64,000 nt of DNA from the NCBI GenBank assembly GCA_949825025.1, contig OX463778.1:43936646-44000645 (forward strand), read 5' to 3'. This DNA comes from Siphlonurus alternatus. Its lineage: Eukaryota; Arthropoda; Insecta; Ephemeroptera; Siphlonuridae. Position numbers and translations under genes: made by a program. The notes beneath the pieces were generated by a model. It did no database searches. It saw only the letters and a list, made by a program, of their open reading frames with translations, and had not been told where the DNA came from. Shown in pieces: positions 50,492 through 63,035 of the stretch (the first letter of the stretch is position 1; every line of letters begins with the position of its first letter).

Positions 50492-53400
50492 CATCTATTA
50501 CGGTGCAACCTTGACCATTTTCTAACTTCTCTCTCCAATAGCCGCCATGAAGATGCTGACTGTGGAATGCCTATTTTTTTTCCTTTCTTATATTCTCTCT
50601 ATATAGCTAGCACTAGACCAAACTCCACCTTCTCTTATTTTGCTTGTCACGATCCTTTTTTACTATTTTCCCGCCAAAGCTTCTCGCCGATAAGAATACA
50701 AGCAAGAGAACGAAGGTATAATCCCGCGCTGCTGCCAATGCTGATGTGATACTGTTGGCTGGTGGTGTCTGGGTACAGAAGGAATAATAAAAAAAAAAAT
50801 ATATAAAAAAAAATACTTGCAAGTTAATCTCTGAGGTGGCCATGCAAAGTGTGTGGGCGATGATATTTTTACTCTGGGTCTCTAGGCCACTGTAGACGGT
50901 TCCCAGCCAATGGCCAAGCCAATCTCAAGTTGCTAAAACATTTATGTATAGCAGCTTACTTTGACCAACACCAGCCGTATCAAAAAGCGAATGAATGGCT
51001 TCGCCGCGGGCTGCCCGGCCACAACATTTGCATGAGATCACGCTATCTTTGATGCTGTTCTTTTAGTTACGAACCAGCAAGGCGGAATAGATGAAAACCA
51101 AGGACCATAAACTTCATCGCCAGGCAATTTTTTAAACCTATACCATACAAAAAAAAAAATAAATAAAAATCAACAATTTATTTTTGTTATTTATTAATAT
51201 AATTTAAATTTATTAATAAATACCAAAGCTACTTTTTCTTTAGTTTCCATGAAATCAGAGTGTTGCGTTCATACAACAACAAAAAACTTTAATTTATATT
51301 TATACATAAAGTTTTATATGAGTTAAGAAAATATTTTCTAGACCTTTCATGCATACTTATGCGTATTTGAACATTAGTTTCAGGCAAGTTGTATATCGGT
51401 ATATTAACTATTAATTTATCGTGTAATTACTTTTAACAGTCAATTTCTCAGAATTGCTGAGGATGCCATTGCATTTTCCACTTTAAATTTAAAATACATT
51501 TATAAAGCTGTATATAACTGAAGAGTCTCGCAGCGTTTTTTGTTGATATATAATATCATTTAATTGCGTTTCGTTACATAAAAAAATCCCCAAGTTAAAT
51601 GCGCACCAACACATCATGGAAATACATGCTGCATAATTATTATATTGACAGACTTTTCAGTTCATTAACTGTTAAAATATTAATAATAATTTATTACAAT
51701 ACTATAACTTATAAAATTTACAAGTATAAGTAACCATGATGTATCCGTACCCAATGCACTATAACCCAGTTCTGCATAAAATATGCAGCTTTAGTCTTTG
51801 CATGCACTTTTTGCTATGCCTAATCTTTTCACATGAAATTTTAATTACAAACAAATATTCAGTATTGAAACCTTTATTTGTGGTTTCTGCAACAAGAAAG
51901 CAATGATAATATATGATACTGTGTACTGATACTGGTGTTTTTTTTTATTTATATTTGTTTAATGTAACTATACATATATAAAAAAAAGTTATAAAGAGTT
52001 GCAAATATCAGGTTTTTACTACTTGAAAGAGAAAAACACACTGCGACATCATTGTAAACTCCTTTTTTTTTAACAATATGGTTTTAACTTTGTAAATGTA
52101 GTTTATCTATTGTTATTATAAAGTATTGTAAACCAGATTTTCTCCAGCAACTTGTATATAAATAATACACGAAACCGGTGATTTAAATGCGCGAAGTTGT
52201 ATAGCTTATAATATATCATGATATTGTGAGAATCGTCTTAAAATTTTAAGATAGTCTGGTTTCGAACTTGAACCGTTACAGACATACATGAAGTGGTGGA
52301 AGAGAGATTTCGAGAGGTGTTATTTGATATCAATCAACCGTCTGTGTTGCAGCCATCATCATCAATTCAGAGGTCGAGAACGGCGCGAGGCGAAGAGTTG
52401 CACGCGCTCTGGCGAACGTCGCTACGGGCTAATATAATTATTAGACGCACTCCAGCAGTAATTTGAATGATTTCTCAACGTGTGGTGGAGGCCGCCCGCC
52501 ACTACCTCCTCAATTCCTCGAACTCTTCACAGGTCTTTTGCTTGCTCTGCTTTTGTGGCAATAAGCTTCTCACGCATTATTCAGCGCGGCTCGCTACAGC
52601 CAGAAGGCTCTATATGAGACGGCGGTGGTGGCGGCTCTCTTTCTCGTGTCTGCACAAGCGCAAAAAACAAAATGGCGGAGTCAGCGGTGTTGCGAGACGA
52701 CGACGGCTTTAATAATAATACAACCTTTCTTGTTTATATACTTTCCCTTTTTAAAAGTCCAGAAAAATTGGGTTATGTGTGGGTTTTAAATGTATTGAAT
52801 ACATAACTTTATACTGGTATAGAGATTGATATCATGTTGTTGTAAGATTTCCTTTTAAAGTATATACAACAGATTAAAAATAAATCAGCAAATAAAACAA
52901 CACTTGAATCAATTGTAATTTTTTTCTGCATCAAAATGGAACCAGTTTCTTTTGAAGGTGTGTGTTTTGTCTTATTGAATTGCCTTACAACAATTTGACG
53001 TTACACACTGACATTTTCCGCTCTTATATATATTATATATATTTTATACTGTACGTAATATATAATATTATATGAAGTATAATTGTATGTGAATTAAAAA
53101 TCACAATAAATTAATAAATTTAAAACTAATTGATTTTTTTATAGCTTTTCCTTTGTTTTAATTCGCAAATAATCTGCATGAAGTTAATTTTATAATGCAT
53201 GGGTTAAAATCTGCGATTATATCTTAGGCATTATTTTTATCGGAGGGTTGGTGGAACTGGCATGACAATCATAATATTATTTTTATAAATTATTAAATAT
53301 TATTTTCTATGGGTAACCTCATATTGAATTTGTAAAAAAAATATAATATATAATATTATACTTATAGTCATTTCCACAAATGCCGTAAATCAAGTTTGTG

Positions 53401-53735
53401 CACCATGCACAACTATAATAATAAACTGAACCATCGCCAATATACACCATTGCATTTATATAAGAAATAAGAACTTTATTAATATATAATGTATATAAAA
53501 TATATGAATAATTTTATACAGTATATTTAAATTAAAATATATGATATAATATGCATATATATAATAATATATATTATAGTACAATATAATGTTGAAATTA
53601 TTAAATAATATCACCGAAGTCTATTCAACATCCTTACCTGCAAATCCTTGCTGTATAATTATATACACTCAATCCGAGATAGAATATCCATTGTAATTAT
53701 TTCATTTCACCCTGATGCTAGGCAAATTGTTCAGC
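49229..53735. other. Non-coding with (CT)n and islands
   Basis: A (CT)n tract with TTC interruptions is at about 50424-50492. GC-richer islands lie near 49740-49960, 50860-51060 and 52260-52710. At 52671 an ATG in good context (ACAAAATGG) opens a 44-codon frame beginning MAESAVLRDDDGFN, but no donor or homology supports it. Confidence 0.4.
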
Positions 53736-54028
53736 AAAAAAAGTTTGAAAAAAAGTCCCACATATGAAAATTATGAAATTTTTTTAAAATGTTCTCCTCT
53801 ACATCCCCTATCAGTCAGGTATACAAATTCGAGCTAGTTTTTGAGTTATGAATTTTTAAAGTTGACTAATTTAACATGGAAGTTTCTAATTTATAACTCA
53901 AAAAACTAGCTCGACTTTGTATGTACCTGATATTTTAGCTACTCATGATAGGGGATGTAGAGGAGAACATTTTAACTTTTTTTCATAATTTTCATGCATG
54001 GAATTTTTTTTTTTAAACATTGGGCTCG
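53736..54028. mobile_element. Hairpin MITE A, second copy
   Basis: Same arms as 3556-3924: GTTCTCCTCTACATCCCCTA, a GAGCTAGTTTTTGAGTTATG block and TCATAATTTTCATGCATGG mirrored on the other side. It lacks the AAGGTAGAGATAA termini, so it is either end-truncated or an older subfamily. Confidence 0.75.
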
Positions 54029-56525
54029 TTACCTTCCCCTTAATCCTTAATTCATCACTCATCTTTATTAATTACGTATTCTTTTTCACCATGACGTACA
54101 CACCGCACCTATTAGTAAGTATAATATATTTGTATTAGTGATTGTTCGCAAAGCAATTAGTTTTAATTTAATTTTAGCATCAATGTATAATAAGAGCAAA
54201 TAATTAATTTATTATTTTTCTTTTTAAGTCATATATTCTAAAAATGTGTGCTAAATCAGAGTCAACAAACAAACATGTATGTACATAAATACTTTTATTT
54301 AATACTTTACTAAAGAATCATGCAAATTCTGATTTAATTGGACTGAAATAATTATAGTATAAATTGTAAACGTGGTGGCTAAACCATTAAATACTATAGT
54401 ATATTTATAAGTATGACGTGATTGACATCTACCTTGAAAATCTAATTTTACGACCGATGTAAGCAAGGATTAATTAACACCCAATCATAATACTTAACAA
54501 CAGGGCTATTACAATAATAATTATCGAACAATCATATTTTGCTTTGAGCGACAATTAAATTTCTTTCTTTATTTAATTTATTTAATTATTTCTTTCTCCA
54601 TCATTCTCTTGAGTTATGCAACAAATTATTATATAGCTCGTGATTTATCACGTTTAAAAAAAAAAAAAAAAAAGTAGAGTGATGGGTTACGAAACGCCTT
54701 GCCTCTGTATCTCTCCTCAGAAAACTGTGATGCAGTTGGGGACCAGATGTTTGCTTGCACTTTTGTCATAAATCCCGTGCTACAGGAAACAAACTTGTGT
54801 TGCTGCGGATGTGGTCAACATTTTTGTTACATTTTGTTAGCCTCCTCTGGGACGGAAGCTGCAGGGATGGATTTGGCGCCTCTTTTTCTTCTTCTCCTCA
54901 GCTCCGGGCTACACAGATTTTGGGGGGGTCTCTAGCTCTCTGAGTCCTACCGCCCGCCCGCGGAGGCGACCTTGGCTAGCATGAAATGTCCGCGCTTGGA
55001 ATTTACAACAGCAGCGTTCCCTCGAGCACCAGCACGCCAACCCACTAAGGCTAGATCTGCCTATCAATTCCATGGTGAATTCATAACAAGGTAGTCACGT
55101 AAACCTTCATTTAGTCACGTGGCCAGATCCCACACCCTGATACCAGCTGATATCATAACATTCATAACCAATTTAAAAGAAACATGAAAACGAAATTAAG
55201 AGTATCCTGCAAGAATTCGTTGAAAAAACATTTATAAATTTTCGGAGTAAATAAAAACTAAAAATTGTTAATTAGTTATGCGATTTTTGTTTTATTTTGA
55301 TCTCATACAAAAAAAAAGAGGAAAGAAGGGAGATTTTAAATTAAAATTGTTCCTGTATGTTGAAATGAATCCACTGAATATCTGCATTTAATACTGATAA
55401 GATGAAAAAGGATTCTCATTTGTAAATTTCATCCTAATTATATCTCATGAATTATATTACCATAAAAATGCAGTAATATATAGCATTGATTTAATTTGTT
55501 TTAGAACCCATGCATCTGAGCGGTCAACCTCTTTCTAAATTTAATTTACTTTTTTTAATAAAAAAATATATAATGAGGTTGTTAATTTAATTTTTGTAAA
55601 TGATAGAAATACTTGTTAAATTTAAAGACCGAAAGTGGAAAAGATATAAGATAACATGTTTTCTAAATATTTTAAACACCTTTAATGTCCCACAAAAATT
55701 CCTACCGAAGGAAGTTAAAATTTTGTGGTCGATTTTTTTAAAACTTTTTTTATCTGATATTTTAGAATTCCATAAAAATTCTTCAAAAAAAAAAACATGT
55801 TTAAAAAAGGTGCTAGCTTCAGTATTTTACGATTGTTATTATTGTAATGAGCCCACGCCCTATGACAATAGGTAAACATCTCGTAAAAGTCCACGACGAC
55901 GTCGGCGAGACAGACGACGATGTGTGGGTAAACACTGCAGCAGCAGCAGCAGGCATGCGCGGTGCAGCATGACGGTCCGCGACACGTTGAGATCATGCTG
56001 GAACACCCTCATTAACCAGCGAGTAATAGCATCAGCACGCAGCCCTCAAGCAGACTTTGAAGAGAACTGGAGATTTATGGCCGTGAGAGCAAGCGACAAT
56101 TTCCCACCAAAAAACTCGACCAAATTCTTTGCACTTTTGCCGCTGGGTCAAAAGCGGCACGCAACACTTTAATATTTAACAAGCCAAACGTATGCTCAAT
56201 AGAATAATTACCTATAATAACAATTCAGTTTATTAAATAGCTCCAATTATTTTGTTGACACATTTTATAACAGTTTTAAAAAATTTAACAATTTTTATTA
56301 TAATATAATTAATAAAATGAGCTATTATCTTATAAAAAAATGATTATATTGATAGAAATTATATCATATATAATTATATATTTTTATTATTACGATGTAT
56401 TTCATTTTATTAGTATAATTAATATTTCAAATGTGTTATAATATTATATATATATTAATATTTTTATTTTTATATTTCTATTGATTTTTAATATATTCAC
56501 TGTTGACAAATTATTTATTATCATA
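54029..56525. other. Non-coding, two GC-richer islands
   Basis: GC-richer islands are near 54690-55130 and 55850-56160, the second with a (CAG)n-like stretch at 55936-55950. No gene is supported. Confidence 0.45.
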
Positions 56526-58415
56526 CACGGACAAAAATTTTTGATAGGAAAGGTCGGTAAAAGCGCCATTTACCAGATGTTTGTATATTTTTCCGACATC
56601 ATTACAGTGTTCTCTGTAAAAATTACAATGTGCTCTGTAAAAACTGAAGTCTAAGGATTGTAAAATAGTTTTTGAAGAGTGTTGGTAAAAGCTTCACATC
56701 TGTGCTTTGCAAAGCCATTTTTTACCAACCTAAGTCTGCGATTTTAGCATGTTCCATTTTAGCTGCTCAAAACTTTGCAAACATAGCCCATTACGTTGTA
56801 AAAAAATTACCAACTTGGTTGCTTTATTCAAAAATGTCCGTTAGATTTGGGGGAACTTCCTCTCATTTTTCATGCGTCTTTGAGAGAGCTGGTTGATGTT
56901 GTTAAATCTGTGTTGAAAGTTGGACTACTGTGCGTGTTTAATACGTTTAATTTAATTATTCTTCACTACAAGACATCCAATATTTTTCCTCACGGTGAAC
57001 TCCATGAAGATCGTATCAAGGTGAGCATAAAATTACTGTCAGAAATTCGTAATATTGTATGTATGCCGTGTCCCCGATCTCTCTATACTAAGTAATACTA
57101 ACTAACGCATTTTCAGCATTAATTTCCTTAAATGTATATTATATCCTCTAGTGCAAAGTGCCTTTGTCTTCGATCACTATGCACGCACCTTTTTTAAAAT
57201 CTCATGCATGCGTTGCATCATGTAATATAAATTTGCTGATTCATTTCGTACTATTTTTGCCGTATAGTATAATAATATTATAATTATAAGATGCAGGCAC
57301 GTATTAAAAGAGGTTTAATGTAAATGTCTTTGTCATTTTTCACTTCAGAATTGTTAGATATTGTATTTTCTCATACAGCATTGATGTGCTTTATAAATAT
57401 TTTATATCTAATAAAAAATATTTGCAGCAATGATGCGTCTACCGACGGTGTCTGGGTGCAGTGGACGACTCATTTCGTGATGCATCGCAGATGCAACTCT
57501 GCATAATCACACCACGTTTGGAGAAGTTATTCCTCAAACCCTTGCCTCAACGAACAGCAGGCCTCTTCACCTCAAGGATGGGACTATCTACGATCTGTGT
57601 AGTGTATCAAGGTGACAATCATTCTCGGTGTTCAACTTGAAAGCGATTCTTAAGACTACAAAAGTGACTTTTTTACAACTATGTTAATTATGAACTTCTA
57701 CTTTTTATTGTCTTTTAACTCCTTTTACCTGATTTTTTCACTCTTGGAAATAACTTCCCTAATTTGTGTGTTGTCGCAAATAAATAAAAAATATTACTGT
57801 ATAATATGAAACAAATTTGCTTTTCCTTTTTTAAATTTATTATATTCCATGATGAAGTGCTTAAGTTTATTTCAATTACAATAAATATCTTATGTAAATC
57901 GAGAGTGCATGGTTGAGTGTATGAGTTGAATTAAAATCGTAATTTGTGTAATATTAATGATATATATTCCATAAATATTACAGCTAGTGTATAATGTCAT
58001 TTCATTCATATTTATTATATTTCAGAGTACGCAAAGTATAGCATTAAATAGTAAATAGCTACAAATAAATTAAGTAGGCAAAATTCAACCCATCTGAAGG
58101 AGTTAAATTTTAAGGATTCAAGACAGTTAAAGTTGGTACATTAGGTCAGTAAAAACAAAAATAGTAAAAACAAGTCGGTAAAAATATTACATATCAGAGT
58201 GCAATAGTTTTACTAGTCGAGATCATTAGTATTTTACCGACTTATGAGTAGTTTTTGGTTTAACACATTAAGTTTGTAATTTTTACCGACCCGTTTGTGT
58301 GATTTGTATTACAATGTTGGATTGGGAGTTTTTACCGACTTGCGAGGTTCGTGGGTTTTGAGCCAATTAAAGTCGGTAAAATTCTACCATCTCTGTGTGA
58401 AAATTTTTGTCCGTG
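56526..58415. mobile_element. Probable 1.9-kb DNA transposon with CACGGACAAAAATTTT ends
   Basis: Perfect 16-bp terminal inverted repeats, CACGGACAAAAATTTT at 56526-56541 and its complement at 58400-58415, are flanked by TA on both sides. Subterminal motifs GTCGGTAAAA occur in both orientations, about two near the left end and about six at 58140-58380. CAC termini plus clustered subterminal repeats recall CACTA/Mirage (CMC) elements; the TA target could also suggest a Tc1/mariner relative. Inside are two exon-like open stretches (up to 57021 and from 57428 to a stop at 57506) and an AATAAA near 57780, but no transposase I recognise. The ends are seen directly; the superfamily is inferred. Confidence 0.65.
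56811..57021 (+). pseudogene. Exon-like open stretch inside the transposon
   Basis: From about 56811 one frame stays open and reads a DLGELPLIFHASLRELVDVV segment, then further helical sequence, to IK before a possible donor (CAAG|GTGAGC after 57020). A possible 3' exon begins after TTGCAG at 57427. It could be a decayed transposase or a captured host fragment. I do not recognise it. Confidence 0.3.
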
Positions 58416-60952
58416 TATATATATGTTTCTTGTGAATTCAACAATCTGGTTAATATCACGTTTAGTTCTCACGTAAGTAGGTGTTATGACAAAAATGTTT
58501 TGATGACTGCAGCATTTGAACACATAAATTGCGAGTTAAGTGTTTGCGGGGGATGTTTAGATGAAGTTTGTTGTAAAAAGGAAGAAAAAATTGGAGGATG
58601 AGAAGGAGATGAAGGCAGGAGAGAGAGAGAGAAAGCGCACGCAAGAGAATATAAAAAAAAGCAAAAAAATCCTGAAGGAAAAACGCGGCAAAGCTGTTTC
58701 TATGCGCTGGTCTATATTCATTGGGTTCATCTAATAAGAAAAGAGAATGAGATATTACGTAAAAAATAATAATATAAAGGGATGAAGGATAAAAAGAAAA
58801 TAACAAAAACTTTTATAATTTTTTTATAGATTAATTGTGTTAGCAACATTACTGAAGGCACCTGTGGTTTGGAGTACACGTATAGCTGCTGTCCTTCATC
58901 CCCTACACATAGCGGCACGTAGAGAGAATGATAAATCGCCGAGGGAACGTTCCCACACACTCGGCAGTAGCTCAGCGCCAGTGTTGAGGTGAGATGAGGC
59001 GGCGACTCTTCGAGGAGAGGGCGCGAGGCCTGGGAATGCGCGGTGGCACCATCAAAGACGAGGGAGGACCTCACAGGCGGTGCCGCTGCTGCACCCTTAG
59101 TAGCATGCACCCCAACTGCAACTAATCGTGTGTTTGTAATATGCAAACTCATTAGCAGCGTATAAATACAGTAGACATTTCTGTTTACCGCTACGTCCGT
59201 ATCGCTAAAGTAGATCCATCAGTGACGGGCGTCATTCGCCCTCCCCCACGACCATCTCTATAGGCCTCCCCCGCCTGCCCCCAAATATTTGATTTCACAT
59301 GGGCAATATACGCGTAATGAATGCACGCCAAACAAAGAAAACTAATTGTATGGGTCCATAAAAAAAATCTAGGCCCACATTATATGCACGATGCATAGAA
59401 GGTGTTTGGTACGTGACTGAACTTGATCACTGCAGTAATTTGTAACTACCAAAGTAATTGTAATTTTTATTAAATAAAAAAAATAACATTTACAATTGAT
59501 CAATAAATATTTATATACAGGAATTTCATGTTTACATTTTGGGTAGCACGGAGATGCCCGAAGCCGCCCGAAGAGCTTCGGGATGTAGGCAGAAAACCCT
59601 AAAATCCTATGCTGTGCGTGTTAACATAACTCACAACACCTCTTTTCTCATAACAGTTTTGGTCACCAAATATTTTTTTTCACTAGCATTGGTTCTTCTT
59701 GTCACCATTTATGAAAGAAATTTCTACGAGAAATGATACGAATCGTCAGGAGAAATTAATTTCGAGACCAACTTTAACACGTATTTGCTATGCCACTGAC
59801 AATGTTTTGCCTACACAATTATGACGTCATATTGTTTTGTGACGTATAGTGAAAGACCCGTATATTATTACTCATAATTCTAAAAATTCTTTATCATGAA
59901 ACAATAAAAATTTACACATCTATTAATATACATTCCATTGCATATTGCATGTAATGTACAATATACATATAATAGTTTGCCTTATCAATTCTAGAGGAAG
60001 GGGGACCTTCAGTATAGAGCTGTCTCAGCTCTTCTTGGCAATATTTATTTTAGGGTAGAGATTTTTTGGTAAACAGAAGATCAACTTAATTTGATATGGT
60101 TTTTAAGAGGGCACAGTACAGACTGCATGTACTGATTATTGCCGATGGCATTATTGGTTTGCATTTAAATTACATATTTAACAAATTAATAAGTGGGTAT
60201 AATATAATATATATTATTATTATATTATATAAATTACATAATATACGATGATAAGTAAGAATAACATAAAGTTATTTACCATGAGGAAATACTATATTAA
60301 ATTTACATATTTTTCAAGGCAATGTGCTTGTAGAGTATAACTATATAATAAAACATTATAATATATTTATAATACTATAATTAAGGTTATTGCATGAGCA
60401 ACGCAATCAGTCTACTTTACAGGAGATGAGAGAAAACATGCGCGCGCAGGCCGCCATGCCGGTGGAGTGGTAGAGAATTCTGCATGCAGGCAAAAGATGA
60501 AAAGAACTTATTATAAATTATTTAATAAAAATAAAAAATGTGAAGTGAACAAAATGTTTAAAATTAAATTTATAAACTTTTGCTCACCTCAGAATATTGA
60601 TTTTTTTTCTTAATATATTTTTTAATAATTTTTTTAATGTTTTGTCCTATGCTTATACATAGCTTAGCTCCATCAACAAGGATACCGACGACTGTTGAAA
60701 CCCCCGATCTGACGTCACATGCAAGCGCCTATAATAATTGAAAATTATTTCGCGCGGCATGTATATTCCGTACATGGTTTTTGGAACATATCTCGCATTA
60801 ATAATAATTTCATTTTAATCTAATATTTAATTGTTAAATTAATATTAATACGTGTTATTTCCATAATATATTCTTTTATTATAAAAAAGTAAATTAGGTA
60901 AAGGAACATGCGAAAGTAAAATACTCAATATGTATGACAGGTCACGTGGTCA
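58416..60952. other. Non-coding with a GC-rich island and MITE fragment
   Basis: A GC-rich island at 58860-59150 has an ATG-initiated frame on the minus strand from 59152, open for over 100 codons before it runs into AT-rich DNA. No splice site or homology supports it. A fragment of the CAGGCGCGGATC MITE family (TTTCACATGGGCAATATA) lies at about 59290-59312. Confidence 0.4.
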
Positions 60953-61296
60953 AACACTCTCGCGGAATGGAGTATTGTCCTCAATTTTTTTATTGCAGAA
61001 ATGGATAGAGCGTGCAAAGTTATGCTACCCTGATTTTTTTCAGATTTTTTAGAGCCCTGAAACTATTTTTAAAAAATTATTGAAAGTTCTTTTTGTGACG
61101 TCACGAGACGCCGCTCCTTAAGAAAAAGATAGGACTTGACGCCGCGTGACGTCACAAATAGGACTTTCAAAAAAATTTTAAAAATACTTCCCAGGCTCTA
61201 AAAAATCGGAAAAAAATCAGGGTAGCTTAACTTTTCACCCTCTATCCATTTCTGCAATAAAAAAAACTGAGGACAATACTCCATTGCGAGAAACAT
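60953..61296. mobile_element. Hairpin MITE of about 344 bp
   Basis: Arms contain AATGGAGTATTGTCCTCA, GCAGAAATGGATAGAG, ACCCTGATTTTTTTC and GTGACGTCAC, each mirrored on the right. The loop is near 61118-61135. There is no ORF. The GTGACGTCAC sites on each side of the loop contain a CRE-like core. Confidence 0.78.
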
Positions 61297-61779
61297 TACT
61301 TTATGTTCCAAATCTGTCATGTGTCCCACCGAAGGTATGTAAGCTCAGGTCTGGGGGGCGCGGCATCTCATTAATCAAATACATTTTTTCTTTTTTTCAT
61401 TTTTTATGACCGAAAGTACTAATATATAGATTATACATTAATTATATTACTTATACGTTTATATATAATGCATGTAATGTTGTATAGTGATTGTTATTGT
61501 ATCAACTTACAACACATGGACCGACTGTAATGGATAAGGACTCCTACCTGAATGGATGATATGATATCTAATATTATAATAATTTTGACGTACATAGCTA
61601 CGTAGCAGTATATTATTCTAATTCTTTGCACTATCATAAATAATAAATAAAATTCAACTTATTAATAACTTTAAATCTCGTTTTTCCTTTATCTAGTGTG
61701 CAGTTCCTATTATAAACAACAATTACCCGATATATCAATAATACTATATAAATAATAACACTATATACAAAAATTTAAT

Positions 61780-62115
61780 AATAAATATTTATTTTTGTAG
61801 TTCCAAAGCTAGCCTAAAAATCGTACTCGTTGCAGGTTCCGGTGTGTTATATTCAATTGTTTACACAATAATAACTATAACAGGGAAAAATACATATTAT
61901 ATATACAATTCTAATCTAATTTGACTAATCTTTTAACTTAACTTATTTTTAAATTAATAAATATTTATTTTTGTAGTTCCAAAGCTTAGCCTAAAAATCG
62001 TACTCGTTGCAGGTTTCGGTGTGTTATATTCAATTGTTTACACAATAATAACTATAACAGGGAAAAATACATATATATACAATTCTAATCTAATTTGACT
62101 ATTCTTTTAACATTA
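61780..62115 (+). repeat. Two-copy tandem duplication, unit about 176 bp
   Basis: The block containing TTCCAAAGCT, CCTAAAAATCGTACTCGTTG and CAATTGTTTACACAATAATA occurs twice with only a few differences (first TTCC at 61801, second at 61977). It is a recent local duplication with no reading frame. Confidence 0.85.
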
Positions 62116-62381
62116 TTTATTTTATTTAAACAGAAATAAATAAATACATCCTTTCTCTTTCTAAAAGCAACTTATAAATGTATATAATTTTTTATACTAA
62201 TTAGATACAATGTATCTGAATCGCCGCAGCTATAATCATGTAATGTTCGTATAAGATTGCAAATTATCGCACTCAAGGCGCGAAAATTTGGTCCAAAAGT
62301 TACTGCAATGAAGTTGGAGATAGCAGAGACTAACCCCGAGTACTTATCGCTGTGACCTCCGTGTATAGCACTGCAGGATGC

Positions 62382-62428
62382 GCAATCAAGTACCCAATTA
62401 GGTTCTGATTTAATTGGGTACTTGATTT
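62382..62428. repeat. Short perfect palindrome
   Basis: AAGTACCCAATTA and its complement TAATTGGGTACTT surround a short loop, giving a roughly 20-bp stem. Possibly a minimal MITE remnant or a structural element. Confidence 0.6.
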
Positions 62429-62828
62429 AATTTCAGTAATTTGTGTAACCTTAAACAACAAATTGACGTCAAATCTCATATTAGTATACATCATGTATAA
62501 TTTGTTAATGTAAATATATTATATAGCATAGTCTAATTAGTATGGTAATTATTTTTATATCCATTTTGGTACTCTACAGTATAATGAATAGTTTATATAT
62601 ATATATATTTTTTTTAACGTATAAAAAAAAAATTGAGTGTAAAACATAAAATAAAAACGTTATGTTTTTCTTAAAACTATACTGTGCGGCTTCTAAGCAT
62701 TTCCAAATATGGCGAATCTCATGTCACATAATTCTAATCTTGCTAAGGTTGTGGAATGCTGTAGTGATATTAAATTTATTTAAAAGGCTTTGATGAAATT
62801 TAAATCTTGAATCAACTGCATGAGAGAA

Positions 62829-62983
62829 TCACTGGAAAATTGCATGGCGATTAGAGTGCGACGGGGGCGTTGTTGGTTTGGCGGCAGGGTCCGGGCGAGA
62901 CTGCCGGTCAGACTGTGGTTGCCGTGACCTGGTCGAGGTCACAGCTCCATCCGTCTCCAGTGCGGGCCGCTTGACCGCCGTCA
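62829..62983 (-). CDS. Candidate terminal coding exon on the minus strand
   Basis: Read on the minus strand, an acceptor TTATACAG precedes 62983. The frame then stays open for 51 codons in GC-rich sequence (AVKRPALETDGAVTSTRSRQ, then Gln/Pro/Ser-rich) to a TGA at 62829-62831. An AATAAA on that strand lies about 50 bp further on (near 62772-62777). The pyrimidine tract is poor. It could be the last exon of a gene whose other exons lie beyond 64000. Not recognised. Confidence 0.25.
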
Positions 62984-63035
62984 CTGTATAATAACGTAGT
63001 TTGCAGAACCGCGGCGGGCCAGTTATTGATATCAA

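Noticed and set aside
58727..59152. 141-codon minus-strand ORF
   Set aside because: The first 100 codons are in a GC island and the rest runs into AT-rich DNA with Phe/Ile/Tyr codons. No homology or splice site supports it.
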